From contig JAEULB010000077.1 in NCBI GenBank assembly GCA_016792585.1, positions 1-55,737 of the forward strand: a stretch of 55,737 bases of DNA, given 5' to 3'. How positions within the stretch are numbered: position 1 is the first letter of the stretch; every line of letters begins with the position of its first letter. The stretch is from Rhodospirillaceae bacterium (lineage in GTDB: Bacteria; Pseudomonadota; Alphaproteobacteria; SHVZ01). The position numbers and the translations under genes are program-made. Under the pieces are notes generated by a model, which had not been told where the DNA came from, did no database searches, and saw only the letters and a list, made by a program, of their open reading frames with translations. This document shows positions 38,231 through 46,559 of the stretch, piece after piece.

Positions 38231-39673
38231 ATGACATTCAGACCACTTTCCTCGATGGCCGCCCGATGGTTGGGCGCAACCGCACTGGCGACCGTGCTCG
38301 CAATCCTGCCCATCGGCGTGACGATCCATGGCCCGGCCGACAACGCCGCCTTGGCGAAGGGCGGCAACGGCGGCGGCGGCGACCGGGGTGGTGGCCCCGA
38401 CAAAGGCGGGCCTGACAAGGGTGGTCCCGACAAGAGCGCCGGCCGGGACGACGGCGGCCGCGGCGATCGCGGCAATGGCCGCGGCAACGACATCGCCTCG
38501 CGCGGCCATGACGGACGCGGGCACGACTCCCGTGGCGGCCGCGACGTAAGCGTCGCAAGTCTCGGCCGCGACGTCGGCCGCGGCGATCGCGGGCGCGATG
38601 TGTCGCGCGGATTCGACCGCAGCCTCAGCGAACGGCGGGATGGGGATCGCCGCGATGGTGATCGCCGGGACGGTTCGCGCAGCTTCAGCGACCGGCTCGA
38701 GGGCGGCAAGAACACGCTCGGCAACCTGAACGCGGCGCACGCCTCGGCGACCGCGCGCGCCAACGCCTCGCCGAACTCGATGGTGGGTCGCATCGCCACC
38801 TACGAGAGCCAGATGAATACGGCGCTGGCGATCCGGGACCGCTCGGAGCGCAACGCCGCGATCATCGCGGCCCGCGAGCAGCTGGCGGAGTCGGCGAACA
38901 AGCCGCTGACGGCCGGCAACATCGCGCGCGTCGACGCGATGCTCGGCATCCGCGGCGCGTCGCCACAGCTCGGCGCCGAGCGCAGCCGCAGCTCTGATCG
39001 CAACCGCGACGTCTCGCGCGTCTCCTTCGACGACCGGCGCGACGGACGCCGTGACGGGCGCCGCGACCGCGACTTCCACGACTTCTTCGGCCACCATCAT
39101 CACGGGTTCGGCGGCAGCTTCGGTCGCGGCGTCGGCTTCGGCAACCTCCCGGTCGACCCGGCACGCATCGAGGCGCGGGCCACGGCGCTCGATGCGCGCG
39201 GCGACCGCATCGCCGCCGAGATCCGCGCCGCTGCCGATCGCCGTGCCGCCGAGGTCATCTCCCGGGCGGAAGCCAGGGCGGCCGAGCTCCGGGCACGCGA
39301 GGCGACGGCCAAGGATCCGGCGCGTCTCGAGGCCCGGGCGGTCTCCATCGTCGAGCGCGCGAATGCCTTGGCCGCGGCGACGATCGCCAGGGCCGATGCC
39401 CGTGCGACCGCGGTCAACGCCCGGATCGACGACCGCGTCGAAACGCTTCAGGCCATCGCTGCCTATGACCGGGCGATGATCGCCGCCCTGGCGCTCAACG
39501 ATCCGACGGCGCAGACAGCAGCCATCACGGCGGCGCGCTCGGACTTGCGCGCAGCCATCGACCGGCCGCTCAGCGGACGCACGATCGATCGTCTCGACAA
39601 TCGCCTCGGCCTGGAAGACACGCCGTCGGCGGTCGCCTCGCGCGGAAGCATCGGAATCGGCCTCGACGGCTGA
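38231..39673 (+). CDS. Exported repeat-rich protein, paralogue of the preceding gene
   Basis: 480-residue protein of unknown function. The ATG at 38231 follows AGGAG and gives a long signal/anchor segment (residues 11-43). A Gly/Asp/Arg-rich tract (44-160) has short repeats (DKGGP three times, RRDGD). Module copy 1 lies at 162-249, nearly identical to that of the previous gene. A His/Phe-rich patch (FGHHHHGFGGSFGRG, 286-300) could bind metal. An Ala/Arg/Glu-rich predicted coiled coil (310-408) is followed by a diverged second half-module (411-463, AYDRAMIAALALNDPTAQTA). The gene ends in a strong terminator. Confidence 0.78.
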   Translation: MTFRPLSSMAARWLGATALATVLAILPIGVTIHGPADNAALAKGGNGGGGDRGGGPDKGGPDKGGPDKSAGRDDGGRGDRGNGRGNDIASRGHDGRGHDSRGGRDVSVASLGRDVGRGDRGRDVSRGFDRSLSERRDGDRRDGDRRDGSRSFSDRLEGGKNTLGNLNAAHASATARANASPNSMVGRIATYESQMNTALAIRDRSERNAAIIAAREQLAESANKPLTAGNIARVDAMLGIRGASPQLGAERSRSSDRNRDVSRVSFDDRRDGRRDGRRDRDFHDFFGHHHHGFGGSFGRGVGFGNLPVDPARIEARATALDARGDRIAAEIRAAADRRAAEVISRAEARAAELRAREATAKDPARLEARAVSIVERANALAAATIARADARATAVNARIDDRVETLQAIAAYDRAMIAALALNDPTAQTAAITAARSDLRAAIDRPLSGRTIDRLDNRLGLEDTPSAVASRGSIGIGLDG

Positions 39674-39690
39674 TCCGGTTCGACGAGAAG

Positions 39691-39724
39691 GCCCCGCCGG
39701 GCTCAGGCCTGGCGGGGCTTTTTC
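39691..39724 (+). terminator. Intrinsic terminator overlapping the end of the convergent TrmH-type gene
   Basis: gccccgccggg (39691-39701) pairs with cctggcggggc (39708-39718) to form an 11-bp stem with loop ctcagg, followed by TTTTTCTTT. It ends the 38231 gene. Its right half is also the last codons and stop of the convergent methyltransferase gene. Confidence 0.88.
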
Positions 39725-40518
39725 TTTGCGAGATGGTGAATGAGGATCGCCGCCGTCGCCGCGACGTTCAACGACTGGATGCGTCCCGCTCCCTCGATCT
39801 TCACCACGTCGTCGCAATTGACGAGCGCCTGCGGGTTCATGCCGAACTCCTCGTTGCCGAGGATCAGCGCTGCCGGCTTGTCGAGCGGCAGGTCGGCGAG
39901 CGGCTTGCCGCGATCGAGCGCGGTGCCGACGACGCGATAGGCCGGCTTCAGGTGCTTGATCGTCTGCGGGAAGTGCTTCGCCCGGTACAGCGTGACGTAT
40001 TCGAAGCCGCCCTCGGCGACGCGGTGCGCGGCATCCGAGGGGCCGGACTGCCCCGGATGGTCCGAGAGCACGACACGGTCGAGGCCGAAGAACGCAGCGG
40101 TGCGGATGATGGCGCCGAGATTGTGCGGATTGGCGACGCCGTCGAGGCAGAGCAGCAGCGGCACCTCGCCCGCCGCCTCCCGCGCCTTGGCCGGATCGAA
40201 GTCGAGCGCGGCCCTGGGTGCGGCGATCGCGACGATGCCGCCATGAAGGATGCTGCCGGCGACCTTCGCCAGCTCCTCGGCCTCGACCTCGCGATAGGGC
40301 TTCCGCGCCTCCGCCATCATCCGGCAGATGTCGTCGATCTGGCCGCGCATCGACGGCAGGAAGAACAGCCGCTCGATCCGCTCCGGCGCCGTCTGGAACA
40401 GTGCCTTCACCGCCGGCAACCCGCCGATGCGGGCGAGGTCGCGACGCTCGGCCTGCCGGGCATCTTGCCGGGAGTCTGGGCGGGATTGCGGGCGGCGGGA
40501 TCTAGGCGGGCGTGGCAT
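39703..40518 (-). CDS. TrmH/SpoU family RNA 2'-O-methyltransferase
   Basis: 271-residue SPOUT methyltransferase using SAM. After a basic N-terminal tail comes the substrate-binding region AVKALFQTAPERIERLFFL. The three family motifs are LDGVANPHNLGAIIRTAAFF (motif 1, Asn/Arg), ALILGNEEFGMNPQAL (motif 2, SAM loop) and IEGAGRIQSLNVAATAAILI (motif 3, knot). The target may be rRNA (RlmB-like) or tRNA. The start lies 60 bases from the divergent pseudouridine synthase start, so two RNA-modification genes share a promoter region. Confidence 0.92.
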   Translation of the reverse strand: MPRPPRSRRPQSRPDSRQDARQAERRDLARIGGLPAVKALFQTAPERIERLFFLPSMRGQIDDICRMMAEARKPYREVEAEELAKVAGSILHGGIVAIAAPRAALDFDPAKAREAAGEVPLLLCLDGVANPHNLGAIIRTAAFFGLDRVVLSDHPGQSGPSDAAHRVAEGGFEYVTLYRAKHFPQTIKHLKPAYRVVGTALDRGKPLADLPLDKPAALILGNEEFGMNPQALVNCDDVVKIEGAGRIQSLNVAATAAILIHHLAKKKPRQA

Positions 40519-40578
40519 GGGCGGCGCGCACCCTATCACGTTGACATCGGCGTCGGCGGCCGGCATTCCGACCCCAGC

Positions 40579-41280
40579 ATGACACCCGACGAGCTTCTTT
40601 CCCGCCTTCTCTTCCGTGACGGACTGGTCCTGATCCTCGACAAGCCCGCCGGCATCCCGGTCCATGCCGGACCCGGAGGCGGCGAGAATCTCGAGCAGTA
40701 CTTCGGCCATCTCCGCTTCGGCCTGCCGCAGGCGCCGGCACTGGCCCATCGTCTCGACCGAGACACCTCGGGCTGCCTCGTGCTCGGCCGGCACCGGAAG
40801 GCACTGTCGAAGCTCGGCAAGCTGTTCCAGGCGGGTCGCGTCGGCAAGACCTACTGGGCGGTGACCGATGGCGTGCCGGCCGAACGCGAGGGACGCCTCG
40901 ACCTCCCGCTCGCCAAGCTGACGCCGAAGTCCGGCTGGAAGATGATCGTCGACGCCGCGACGGGCCAGTCGGCGGTCACCGACTATCGCGTGCTGGGATC
41001 GGACGGCAGCCGCGCCTGGATCGAATGCTTTCCGCGTACCGGCCGCACGCACCAGATCCGCGTGCACCTGGCGCATCTCGGCTGCCCGGTCCTCGGCGAT
41101 CCCGTCTATGGCAAGGCCGGGCCGAGGCTTCATCTCCACTCGCGCGCAATTGAACTCCCGCTCTATCCGTCGCGCGGCCCCATCGGTGCGACCGCGCCGG
41201 TGCCGCCCCATATGAGGGAGGCGCTCGCCGCCTGCGGCTGGCCCGGCGAGAGCGCAGGAGCCGCGGCCGCCGCGTCGTAA
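40579..41280 (+). CDS. RluA-family RNA pseudouridine synthase
   Basis: 233-residue enzyme isomerising uridine to pseudouridine. Motif I is LVLILDKPAGIPVHAG (16-31) and motif II ALAHRLDRDTSGCLVLGR (54-71) holds catalytic Asp60. The C-terminal RTGRTHQIRVHLAHLGCPVLGD is motif III. There is no N-terminal S4 domain, as in the short RluA subgroup that modifies both tRNA and 23S rRNA. The ATG at 40579 is chosen at the start of homology; a much longer open frame upstream runs antisense to the TrmH-type gene and is rejected. Confidence 0.93.
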   Translation: MTPDELLSRLLFRDGLVLILDKPAGIPVHAGPGGGENLEQYFGHLRFGLPQAPALAHRLDRDTSGCLVLGRHRKALSKLGKLFQAGRVGKTYWAVTDGVPAEREGRLDLPLAKLTPKSGWKMIVDAATGQSAVTDYRVLGSDGSRAWIECFPRTGRTHQIRVHLAHLGCPVLGDPVYGKAGPRLHLHSRAIELPLYPSRGPIGATAPVPPHMREALAACGWPGESAGAAAAAS

Positions 41281-41291
41281 CACGAGGCATC

Positions 41292-41837
41292 ATGCCGATC
41301 CTTTCTCGCCGTCTCGTTCTTGCTGGTGCTGCGTCGCTGGCCATCGCGCGTCCCGCGCTCGCCCAGCCGACGCCGGCCTGCGGCCGCGTCACGATCCGCC
41401 AGACCGAGGGCCCGTACTTCAAGCCGCAGTCGCCGCTTCGCGCCTCGCTGGTCGATCCCGGCATGAGCGGCGAGCGCCTGCACCTGATTGGCCGCGTGAC
41501 CACGACAGGATGCCGTCCGATCGCCGGTGCGAAGCTGGAGTTCTGGCAGGCCGACGATGCCGGCCGTTACGACAACGCCGGCTTCCGGCTTCGGGGGCAT
41601 CTGACCACCGACGCAGAAGGTCGCTACGATCTCACGACGATCCGACCCGGTCGCTATCCGGGACGCACGCCGCATATCCACGTGAAGGTCGCGGCACCCG
41701 GCGGGCGGCCGCTGACCACGCAGCTCTATTTCCCGGGCGAGCCCGGCAATGCCCGCGACGGGATCTACCGGCGCGAGCTCGAGATCGCGCTCGCCGAAGG
41801 CCAGGGCCGCTTCGATTTCGTGCTCGACCTGACCTAA
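41292..41837 (+). CDS. Exported intradiol ring-cleavage dioxygenase-like protein
   Basis: 181-residue protein with an N-terminal signal (SRRLVLAGAASLAIARPALAQ; twin Arg at residues 6-7 suggests possible Tat export) and a compact protocatechuate/catechol dioxygenase core. Candidate non-haem Fe(III) ligands are visible: Tyr93 (AGRYDNAG), Tyr122, His128 and His130 in PGRYPGRTPHIHVKV. The early signature TEGPYFK is typical. Exported single-domain members of this family are poorly understood; they may act on lignin-derived catechols outside the cytoplasm. The gene begins 11 bases after the pseudouridine synthase stop. Confidence 0.9.
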   Translation: MPILSRRLVLAGAASLAIARPALAQPTPACGRVTIRQTEGPYFKPQSPLRASLVDPGMSGERLHLIGRVTTTGCRPIAGAKLEFWQADDAGRYDNAGFRLRGHLTTDAEGRYDLTTIRPGRYPGRTPHIHVKVAAPGGRPLTTQLYFPGEPGNARDGIYRRELEIALAEGQGRFDFVLDLT

Positions 41838-41880
41838 AGCCAGCAAGCGCGATCAAGCCGGCTTCGCTACTGTCGCCGGC

Positions 41881-42741
41881 ATGACGCTTCGCGCGCAGAC
41901 TCAGAGCGACTACGGCCGCCGGATCGACCGGGTGATGCGCCATATCGGCGAGCACCTCGACGATCCGCTCGATCTCGACCGGCTCGCCGAGGTCGCCTGT
42001 TTCTCGCCGTTCCACTTCCATCGCATCTACCGGCAGGTCGTCGGCGAGACCGTCGCCGACACGCTCCGGCGCAACCGCCTGAGCCGCGCCGCTGGCGACC
42101 TCGTCCGGAGCGAGCTGGCGATGGGGCGGATCGCCCAGCGCGCGGGCTACGCCAGCGTCGCCGCCTTCACCCGCGCCTTCGTCGCCGCCTACGGCGCGAC
42201 GCCGGCCGCCTACCGCAAAACCGGCCGGCTCTCGCCGCTGGAGCCGGCCTATGAGGAGGAGAACCTCGGCATGCACACCGTCGACGTCCGCATGACGCCG
42301 CCGATCCGCGTCTCGGCCATTCGCCATGTCGGTCCCTACATGGAGATCGGCACCGCCTTCGATCGGATCCTCGCCTGGGCAGGACCGAAGGGGCTCCTCA
42401 CCCAGAGCTGCCGGATGTTCGGCATCTTCTACGACGACCAGAGCGCCGTGAAACCCGAAGCGCTGCGCTCGGATGCCTGCCTGACCATCGGCCCCGACGT
42501 GACGCTCGACGGTGACTTCCGCCTGCACGAGATCGCCGGGGGGCGCCACGCCGTGCTCCGACACCAAGGACCCTATGCCGAGCTGCCGACCGCCTATGCG
42601 TGGCTGTTCGGGACCTGGCTGCCGAAAAGCGGCGAGGAGCCCGCAGACCGCCCCTGCTTCGAGGAATACCTCAACAACCCGCGCGAGCATCCGCCGAAGG
42701 AGTGGCTGACCGACATCTACCTGCCGATGGTCAGCAAGTAG
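41881..42741 (+). CDS. AraC-family regulator with GyrI-like effector domain
   Basis: 286-residue protein. An N-terminal AraC double HTH (about residues 15-112) contains HLDDPLDLDRLAEVACFSPF, FHFHRIYRQVVGETVAD and RAGYASVAAFTRAFVAAYG. The C-terminal GyrI/SOUL-like small-molecule-binding domain (135-286) includes MTPPIRVSAIRHVGPYMEIG and EIAGGRHAVLRHQGPYAELP. This layout resembles Rob and BltR-type drug sensors. The MFS exporter gene follows on the same strand after 131 bases, making it a plausible target. Confidence 0.92.
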   Translation: MTLRAQTQSDYGRRIDRVMRHIGEHLDDPLDLDRLAEVACFSPFHFHRIYRQVVGETVADTLRRNRLSRAAGDLVRSELAMGRIAQRAGYASVAAFTRAFVAAYGATPAAYRKTGRLSPLEPAYEEENLGMHTVDVRMTPPIRVSAIRHVGPYMEIGTAFDRILAWAGPKGLLTQSCRMFGIFYDDQSAVKPEALRSDACLTIGPDVTLDGDFRLHEIAGGRHAVLRHQGPYAELPTAYAWLFGTWLPKSGEEPADRPCFEEYLNNPREHPPKEWLTDIYLPMVSK

Positions 42742-42759
42742 CCGCTTCGTAGTCGAGCT

Positions 42760-42788
42760 CCTTCCCCCGCTTCGTACGCGGGGGAGGG
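42760..42788 (+). terminator. Hairpin after the AraC-family gene
   Basis: ccttcccccgc (42760-42770) and gcgggggaggg (42778-42788) form an 11-bp stem with one G-T pair and a 7-base loop, 18 bases after the stop. No T tract follows. It belongs to the same CCCCC/GGGGG stem type as 14641 and 48822. Confidence 0.45.
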
Positions 42789-42872
42789 GGTACGAGGTGC
42801 CGCATTGGGGGCCAGCCGCCGGAATGATAGATTGGGAGAAACTCCTCCTCCCCTCCCCGGACCATCTTCTTC

Positions 42873-44327
42873 ATGCAGCTTACCGAGCCGGAAGTCCGCG
42901 CCGCTATCGGCGGCGCGATGACCATGATGTTTCTCGCCGCCCTCGAGACCACGATCGTCTCGACGGCGCTGCCCTCGATCGCCGCCGACCTCGGCGACGT
43001 GCACATGCTTTCCTGGGTCATCACCGCCTACCTGCTGACCTCGACCTGCATCACCCCGATCGCCGGCAAGCTCGGCGATCTCTATGGCCGCCGCCGCCTG
43101 CTGCATGCGGCACTTGCGGTGTTCCTGGTGGCATCCGTGCTCTGCGCGCTTGCGACCTCGATGCTGGAGCTGACGCTCGCCCGGGCGCTGCAAGGCATCG
43201 GCGGCGGCGCGCTGATCACCTCGGCCCAGGCGGCGGTCGCCGACGTGGTGGCGCCCCGGGAGCGCGGCAAGTACAGCGCCTATTTCTCGATGGTCTGGGG
43301 CTCGTCGTCGCTGCTCGGCCCCAGCGTCGGCGGCATCATGGCCCAGCATCTCGGATGGCCGTCGATCTTCTGGCTCAACCTGCCGATCGGCATCGCCGCC
43401 CTCCTCTATTCCGACAGCGCGCTCAAGCGCGTGCCGATCCATGGCCGCAAGGCGCCCTTCGACTGGCTCAGCATCGTGCTGCTGGCCGCGGGCAGCGTCG
43501 GGCTGCTGCTGGCGCTGTCGCTCGGCGGCACCCGCTTCGCGTGGAACTCGCCCGAGCTCCTGGCCGGTCTCGGGCTCGGCATCGTGGTGCTCGCCGCCTT
43601 CGCGCTCCGGCAGGCCCGGATCCCCGATCCGATCCTGCTGCCTCGCTTCTTCACCGACCGCGTCGTCGGCCCGACGCTGACCGCGATCTTCCTCTCGTTC
43701 GGCGCCTACATGGTCGTCGCGGTCCTGGCGCCGACCTTCTATCAGGTGGGCCTGCAGATCCCGGCCGCGACCGTGGGATTCCTGATGATGCCGATGATGA
43801 TCTCGTCGACCTTCACCGCCTGGCTCGCCGGCCGCTACACCAAGACCCACGGCAAGTACCGGATGCCGCCGTTCGTCGGGCTTCCGGTCTCGATCGGCTC
43901 GCTCGCCGTGCTGGCGTTCTTCGCCGGCCGGGTCTCGGCGCTGGAGACGACCGTGCTGCTGACGATCTTCGGCTTCGGCATCGGCGTGATCTTCCCGGTG
44001 ACGATGGTCGCCGCCCAGAACGCGGTCGAGCGCCGCGACATCGGCGCGGTCACCGGCGCGATCAGCTTCTCGCGAGCGCTGGGCGCGGCGATCCTGATCG
44101 CCGCCGCCTCGGCCCTGGTCCTGGGCCTGATCGTCGCCTGGGTTCCCGACATGGCCGGTCTCGGCAGCCTGGACGAGCTGGTCCGCCAGCCTCTGGCGCC
44201 GGCCGCACGGATCGAGGTCGCCGAAGCCTTCGGCGTCATGTTCTCGACCGTCGTGGCGGCGCTCCTGCTCGCGCTCTTGGTCTTCATGACGGTCGAGCAC
44301 CGGCCGCTCCGATCGACGATGGATTAG
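42873..44327 (+). CDS. MFS drug exporter, DHA2 (EmrB/QacA) type
   Basis: 484-residue transporter with about 14 membrane helices. The DHA2 signatures are LAALETTIVSTALPSIAADL in helix 1 (motif D1), GKLGDLYGRRRLLHAALAVF (motif A loop, split at 70-90), RALQGIGGGALITSAQAAVA (motif B) and SMVWGSSSLLGPSVGGIMA (motif C, antiporter). Such proteins export hydrophobic or cationic drugs with proton exchange. The AraC/GyrI regulator upstream may sense a substrate. I see no strong Shine-Dalgarno sequence at the chosen ATG; the next in-frame Met codons are inside helix 1. Confidence 0.93.
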   Translation: MQLTEPEVRAAIGGAMTMMFLAALETTIVSTALPSIAADLGDVHMLSWVITAYLLTSTCITPIAGKLGDLYGRRRLLHAALAVFLVASVLCALATSMLELTLARALQGIGGGALITSAQAAVADVVAPRERGKYSAYFSMVWGSSSLLGPSVGGIMAQHLGWPSIFWLNLPIGIAALLYSDSALKRVPIHGRKAPFDWLSIVLLAAGSVGLLLALSLGGTRFAWNSPELLAGLGLGIVVLAAFALRQARIPDPILLPRFFTDRVVGPTLTAIFLSFGAYMVVAVLAPTFYQVGLQIPAATVGFLMMPMMISSTFTAWLAGRYTKTHGKYRMPPFVGLPVSIGSLAVLAFFAGRVSALETTVLLTIFGFGIGVIFPVTMVAAQNAVERRDIGAVTGAISFSRALGAAILIAAASALVLGLIVAWVPDMAGLGSLDELVRQPLAPAARIEVAEAFGVMFSTVVAALLLALLVFMTVEHRPLRSTMD

Positions 44328-44467
44328 CCGCGAGCATGGGCAATTGAGCATTTCTCGGGCAGAGGCGCGGACCCGCATCGCGCCGTAACGCCGGAAAAGC
44401 GCGCTTACGCTGCTGGCACGGAATTTGTCATGGACCCGCTCGGACCAGTTCCGAACCGGAGACCTCC

Positions 44468-45190
44468 ATGACCCGCCTGCGCCCCGTATCGCTCGCCTTG
44501 CTCGTTGCCCTCTCAACCCTGCCCGCCGTCGCCCAGACCATTCCGGGGGCGATCACCGGCCTCGCGACCCTGACCTCCGACTACGCCTTCCGCGGCATCT
44601 CGCAGAGCGACAGCGATCCGGCCGTCCAGGTCGGACTCGAATACGGCGTCGAGGTCGGCAGCGTCGCGCCTTATCTCGGCATCTGGGGGTCGAGCGTGAA
44701 CTTCACCGATGCCAACATCGAGCTCGACGTCACCGGCGGCGTGCGCGGCAAGATCGGCGAGGTCACCTGGGACTTGGGCTTCGTCTACTACGTCTATCCG
44801 AGTGCCCGCTCGACGCTGAACTACGACTTCGTCGAGGTCGCGGCCAAGCTCGGTTACGACTTCGGCATGGCGGCGCTGACCGTCGGTGCCAACTACTCGA
44901 CCGACTACTTCGGCGGCAGCGGCGACGCGCTCTACCTGCAGGCCAACCTCGACGTGCCGCTGCCCTGGGGCCTGGTCGCGAGCGGCCATGTCGGGCACCA
45001 GTCGATCGAGAGGAACGCCGTGTTCGGCGCGCCGGACTATCTCGACTGGAGCCTCGGCGTGACGAAGGAGGTCCTCGGCCTCAGCCTCGGACTCTCCTAC
45101 GTCGACACCGACCTTTCGAAGCGCGAATGCTCCGGGGGCACCTCGCTCTGCGGCGCCCGGGTGATCGCGTCCGTGACGAAGAAGTTCTAA
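44468..45190 (+). CDS. TorF family putative porin
   Basis: 240-residue outer-membrane beta-barrel. Signal peptide MTRLRPVSLALLVALSTLPAVAQ, then a family-typical opening ATLTSDYAFRGISQSDSDPA followed by alternating amphipathic strands (YGVEVGSVAPYLGIWGSSVN; VTWDLGFVYYVYPSA; LGYDFGMAALTVGANYSTDY) and a terminal Phe (TKKF), the outer-membrane insertion signal. Two Cys near the end (ECSGGTSLCGAR) could form a loop disulfide. The solute carried is unknown. It is convergent with the SDR at 45201. Confidence 0.9.
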   Translation: MTRLRPVSLALLVALSTLPAVAQTIPGAITGLATLTSDYAFRGISQSDSDPAVQVGLEYGVEVGSVAPYLGIWGSSVNFTDANIELDVTGGVRGKIGEVTWDLGFVYYVYPSARSTLNYDFVEVAAKLGYDFGMAALTVGANYSTDYFGGSGDALYLQANLDVPLPWGLVASGHVGHQSIERNAVFGAPDYLDWSLGVTKEVLGLSLGLSYVDTDLSKRECSGGTSLCGARVIASVTKKF

Positions 45191-45200
45191 CCGCGGCCCG

Positions 45201-45953
45201 TTACCCGCGACCGACGAAGGGCATCTTCGTCGCCATCACGGTCAGGAACAGCACGTTCGCATCCAGCGGCAGGCTCGCCATGTAGGAGACCGCGCCGGCG
45301 ACCGCCTGCACGTCCATGCGCGGCTCGACCATCATCTCGCCGGTCGGCTGCAGGATGCCCTTCTGCATGCGCTCGGTCATCTCGGTCGCGGCGTTGCCGA
45401 CATCGACCTGGCCGCAGGCGATGTCGTACTTGCGCCCGTCGAGCGCAGTCGACTTGGTGAGGCCCTGGATCGCATGCTTGGTCGCCGTATAGGGCGCGGA
45501 GTTCGGACGCGGGGTGTGCGCCGAGATCGAGCCGTTGTTGATGATGCGGCCACCGCGCGGGGTCTGGTCCTTCATGATCTTGATGGCTTCCTGCGTGCAG
45601 AGGAACGGACCCGTCAGGTTCGTCTGCACCACCGCCATCCACTGCTCGTAGGTGAGATCTTCCATGTTGATGCCGGGCGCGCCGATGCCGGCATTGTTGA
45701 AGAGCACGTCGAGCCGCCCGAAGGCCTCCTTGGTCTTGGCGAACAGCGCCTTGATCGAGGCGTGATCCTGGACGTCGGTCGGCACGACGAGGGTCTTGGC
45801 CGAGCCCGCGCGCTTCGCCGTCTCGTCCAGCGTGTCCTTCTTCCGGCCGGCCAGCACCACGGCGAAGCCGTCCTTGGCAAGCGACAGCGCGGCGGCGCGG
45901 CCGATGCCGCTGCCCGCACCGGTGACGATGGCGATCTTCTGGGACGAGGCCAT
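45201..45953 (-). CDS. Short-chain dehydrogenase/reductase
   Basis: 250-residue classical [23 protein letters not shown] (residues 9-28), NNAGIGAPG, Ser in NNGSISAH and the Tyr/Lys pair in [11 protein letters not shown]. The PTDVQD motif near residue 58 and the Arg at 36-37 (AGRKKD) suggest NADP(H) preference. No neighbour reveals the substrate: a porin gene is convergent on one side and a DUF2892 gene lies 123 bases upstream. Confidence 0.88.
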   Translation of the reverse strand: MASSQKIAIVTGAGSGIGRAAALSLAKDGFAVVLAGRKKDTLDETAKRAGSAKTLVVPTDVQDHASIKALFAKTKEAFGRLDVLFNNAGIGAPGINMEDLTYEQWMAVVQTNLTGPFLCTQEAIKIMKDQTPRGGRIINNGSISAHTPRPNSAPYTATKHAIQGLTKSTALDGRKYDIACGQVDVGNAATEMTERMQKGILQPTGEMMVEPRMDVQAVAGAVSYMASLPLDANVLFLTVMATKMPFVGRG

Positions 45954-46076
45954 GAGTGCTTCCTTCCGATTAGGGACGTTGGCCGGCGGCGGGATCCGCG
46001 GCGGCCGTGAGGTAGGAAGCAGAGAATATCCGATGGACGGCCGAAATCGACCCCGATCGGCCGTGCCGCGAAAGGG

Positions 46077-46511
46077 CTAGCGGGCGCGGCCCCGGACGAA
46101 GCGGAGCACCTTCTCGCCCGACCGGAAGTCGCCGCGAAGCGCCTTCAGCGCATGGCGCTCGGCCTCGATCTCGCTCTGGGTGCGGACACCAAGCCGGCGC
46201 AGCACGGGCACCGGCGGGCACCAGCCCTGCAGCGCGTGCTGAAGGAAGAACGCGCCGACCACGGCAGGCAGGATCAGGAAGCGCTTGTTCACGGTGGCGC
46301 CCAGCACCGTGCCCAAGAGCGTCAGCGACGATGCCTGGGTCTCCAGCACGCGTTCGATGTCCCACTCGCGGTCGAGCTCGTCGAGCCGCGCCTGGATCTC
46401 GTCCGGATGCTGGGCGAAGTAGGCGAGGTTCGCCTCTGTCCGGCGCCGGATTGCGTCGTTGAGCTCGGGTGCCGTGTTGTCGGCGACGCGGGTGGTGGTG
46501 GATGGCAGCAT
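46077..46511 (-). CDS. DUF2892 membrane protein
   Basis: 144-residue protein with an N-terminal helical soluble part (RTEANLAYFAQHPDEIQARL) and a DUF2892/YgaP-like two-helix membrane hairpin (residues about 62-96), TLLGTVLGATVNKRFLILPA then VVGAFFLQHALQGWCPPVP. The tail contains RRLGVRTQSEIEAERHALKA, basic and soluble. The molecular function is unknown. A perfect EcfG-type promoter lies 20 bases before its start, so it is probably induced in the general stress response. Confidence 0.87.
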   Translation of the reverse strand: MLPSTTTRVADNTAPELNDAIRRRTEANLAYFAQHPDEIQARLDELDREWDIERVLETQASSLTLLGTVLGATVNKRFLILPAVVGAFFLQHALQGWCPPVPVLRRLGVRTQSEIEAERHALKALRGDFRSGEKVLRFVRGRAR

Positions 46512-46531
46512 GGGCGCCTCCTCCCACCGAC

Positions 46532-46557
46532 AACGCGTCGCCGGTGCGACAGGTTCC
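46532..46557 (-). promoter_or_regulatory. Candidate EcfG promoter for the DUF2892 gene
   Basis: On the minus strand GGAAC (46557-46553), a 17-base spacer and CGTT (46535-46532) match the EcfG consensus exactly. The -10 element ends 20 bases before the DUF2892 ATG, a typical promoter-to-start distance. The -35 lies just downstream of the TetR gene. Confidence 0.72.
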
Positions 46558-46559
46558 GC

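Noticed and set aside
38120..39817. Minus-strand 565-codon frame opposite the repeat-rich exported protein
   Set aside because: Low-complexity Ala/Arg/Val translation; the plus strand has a signal peptide, ribosome site, module repeat and terminator.
42797..44347. Alternative 516-codon frame overlapping the MFS transporter on the same strand
   Set aside because: Arg/Pro-rich translation without membrane helices, whereas the frame from 42873 has 14 hydrophobic helices and MFS motifs.
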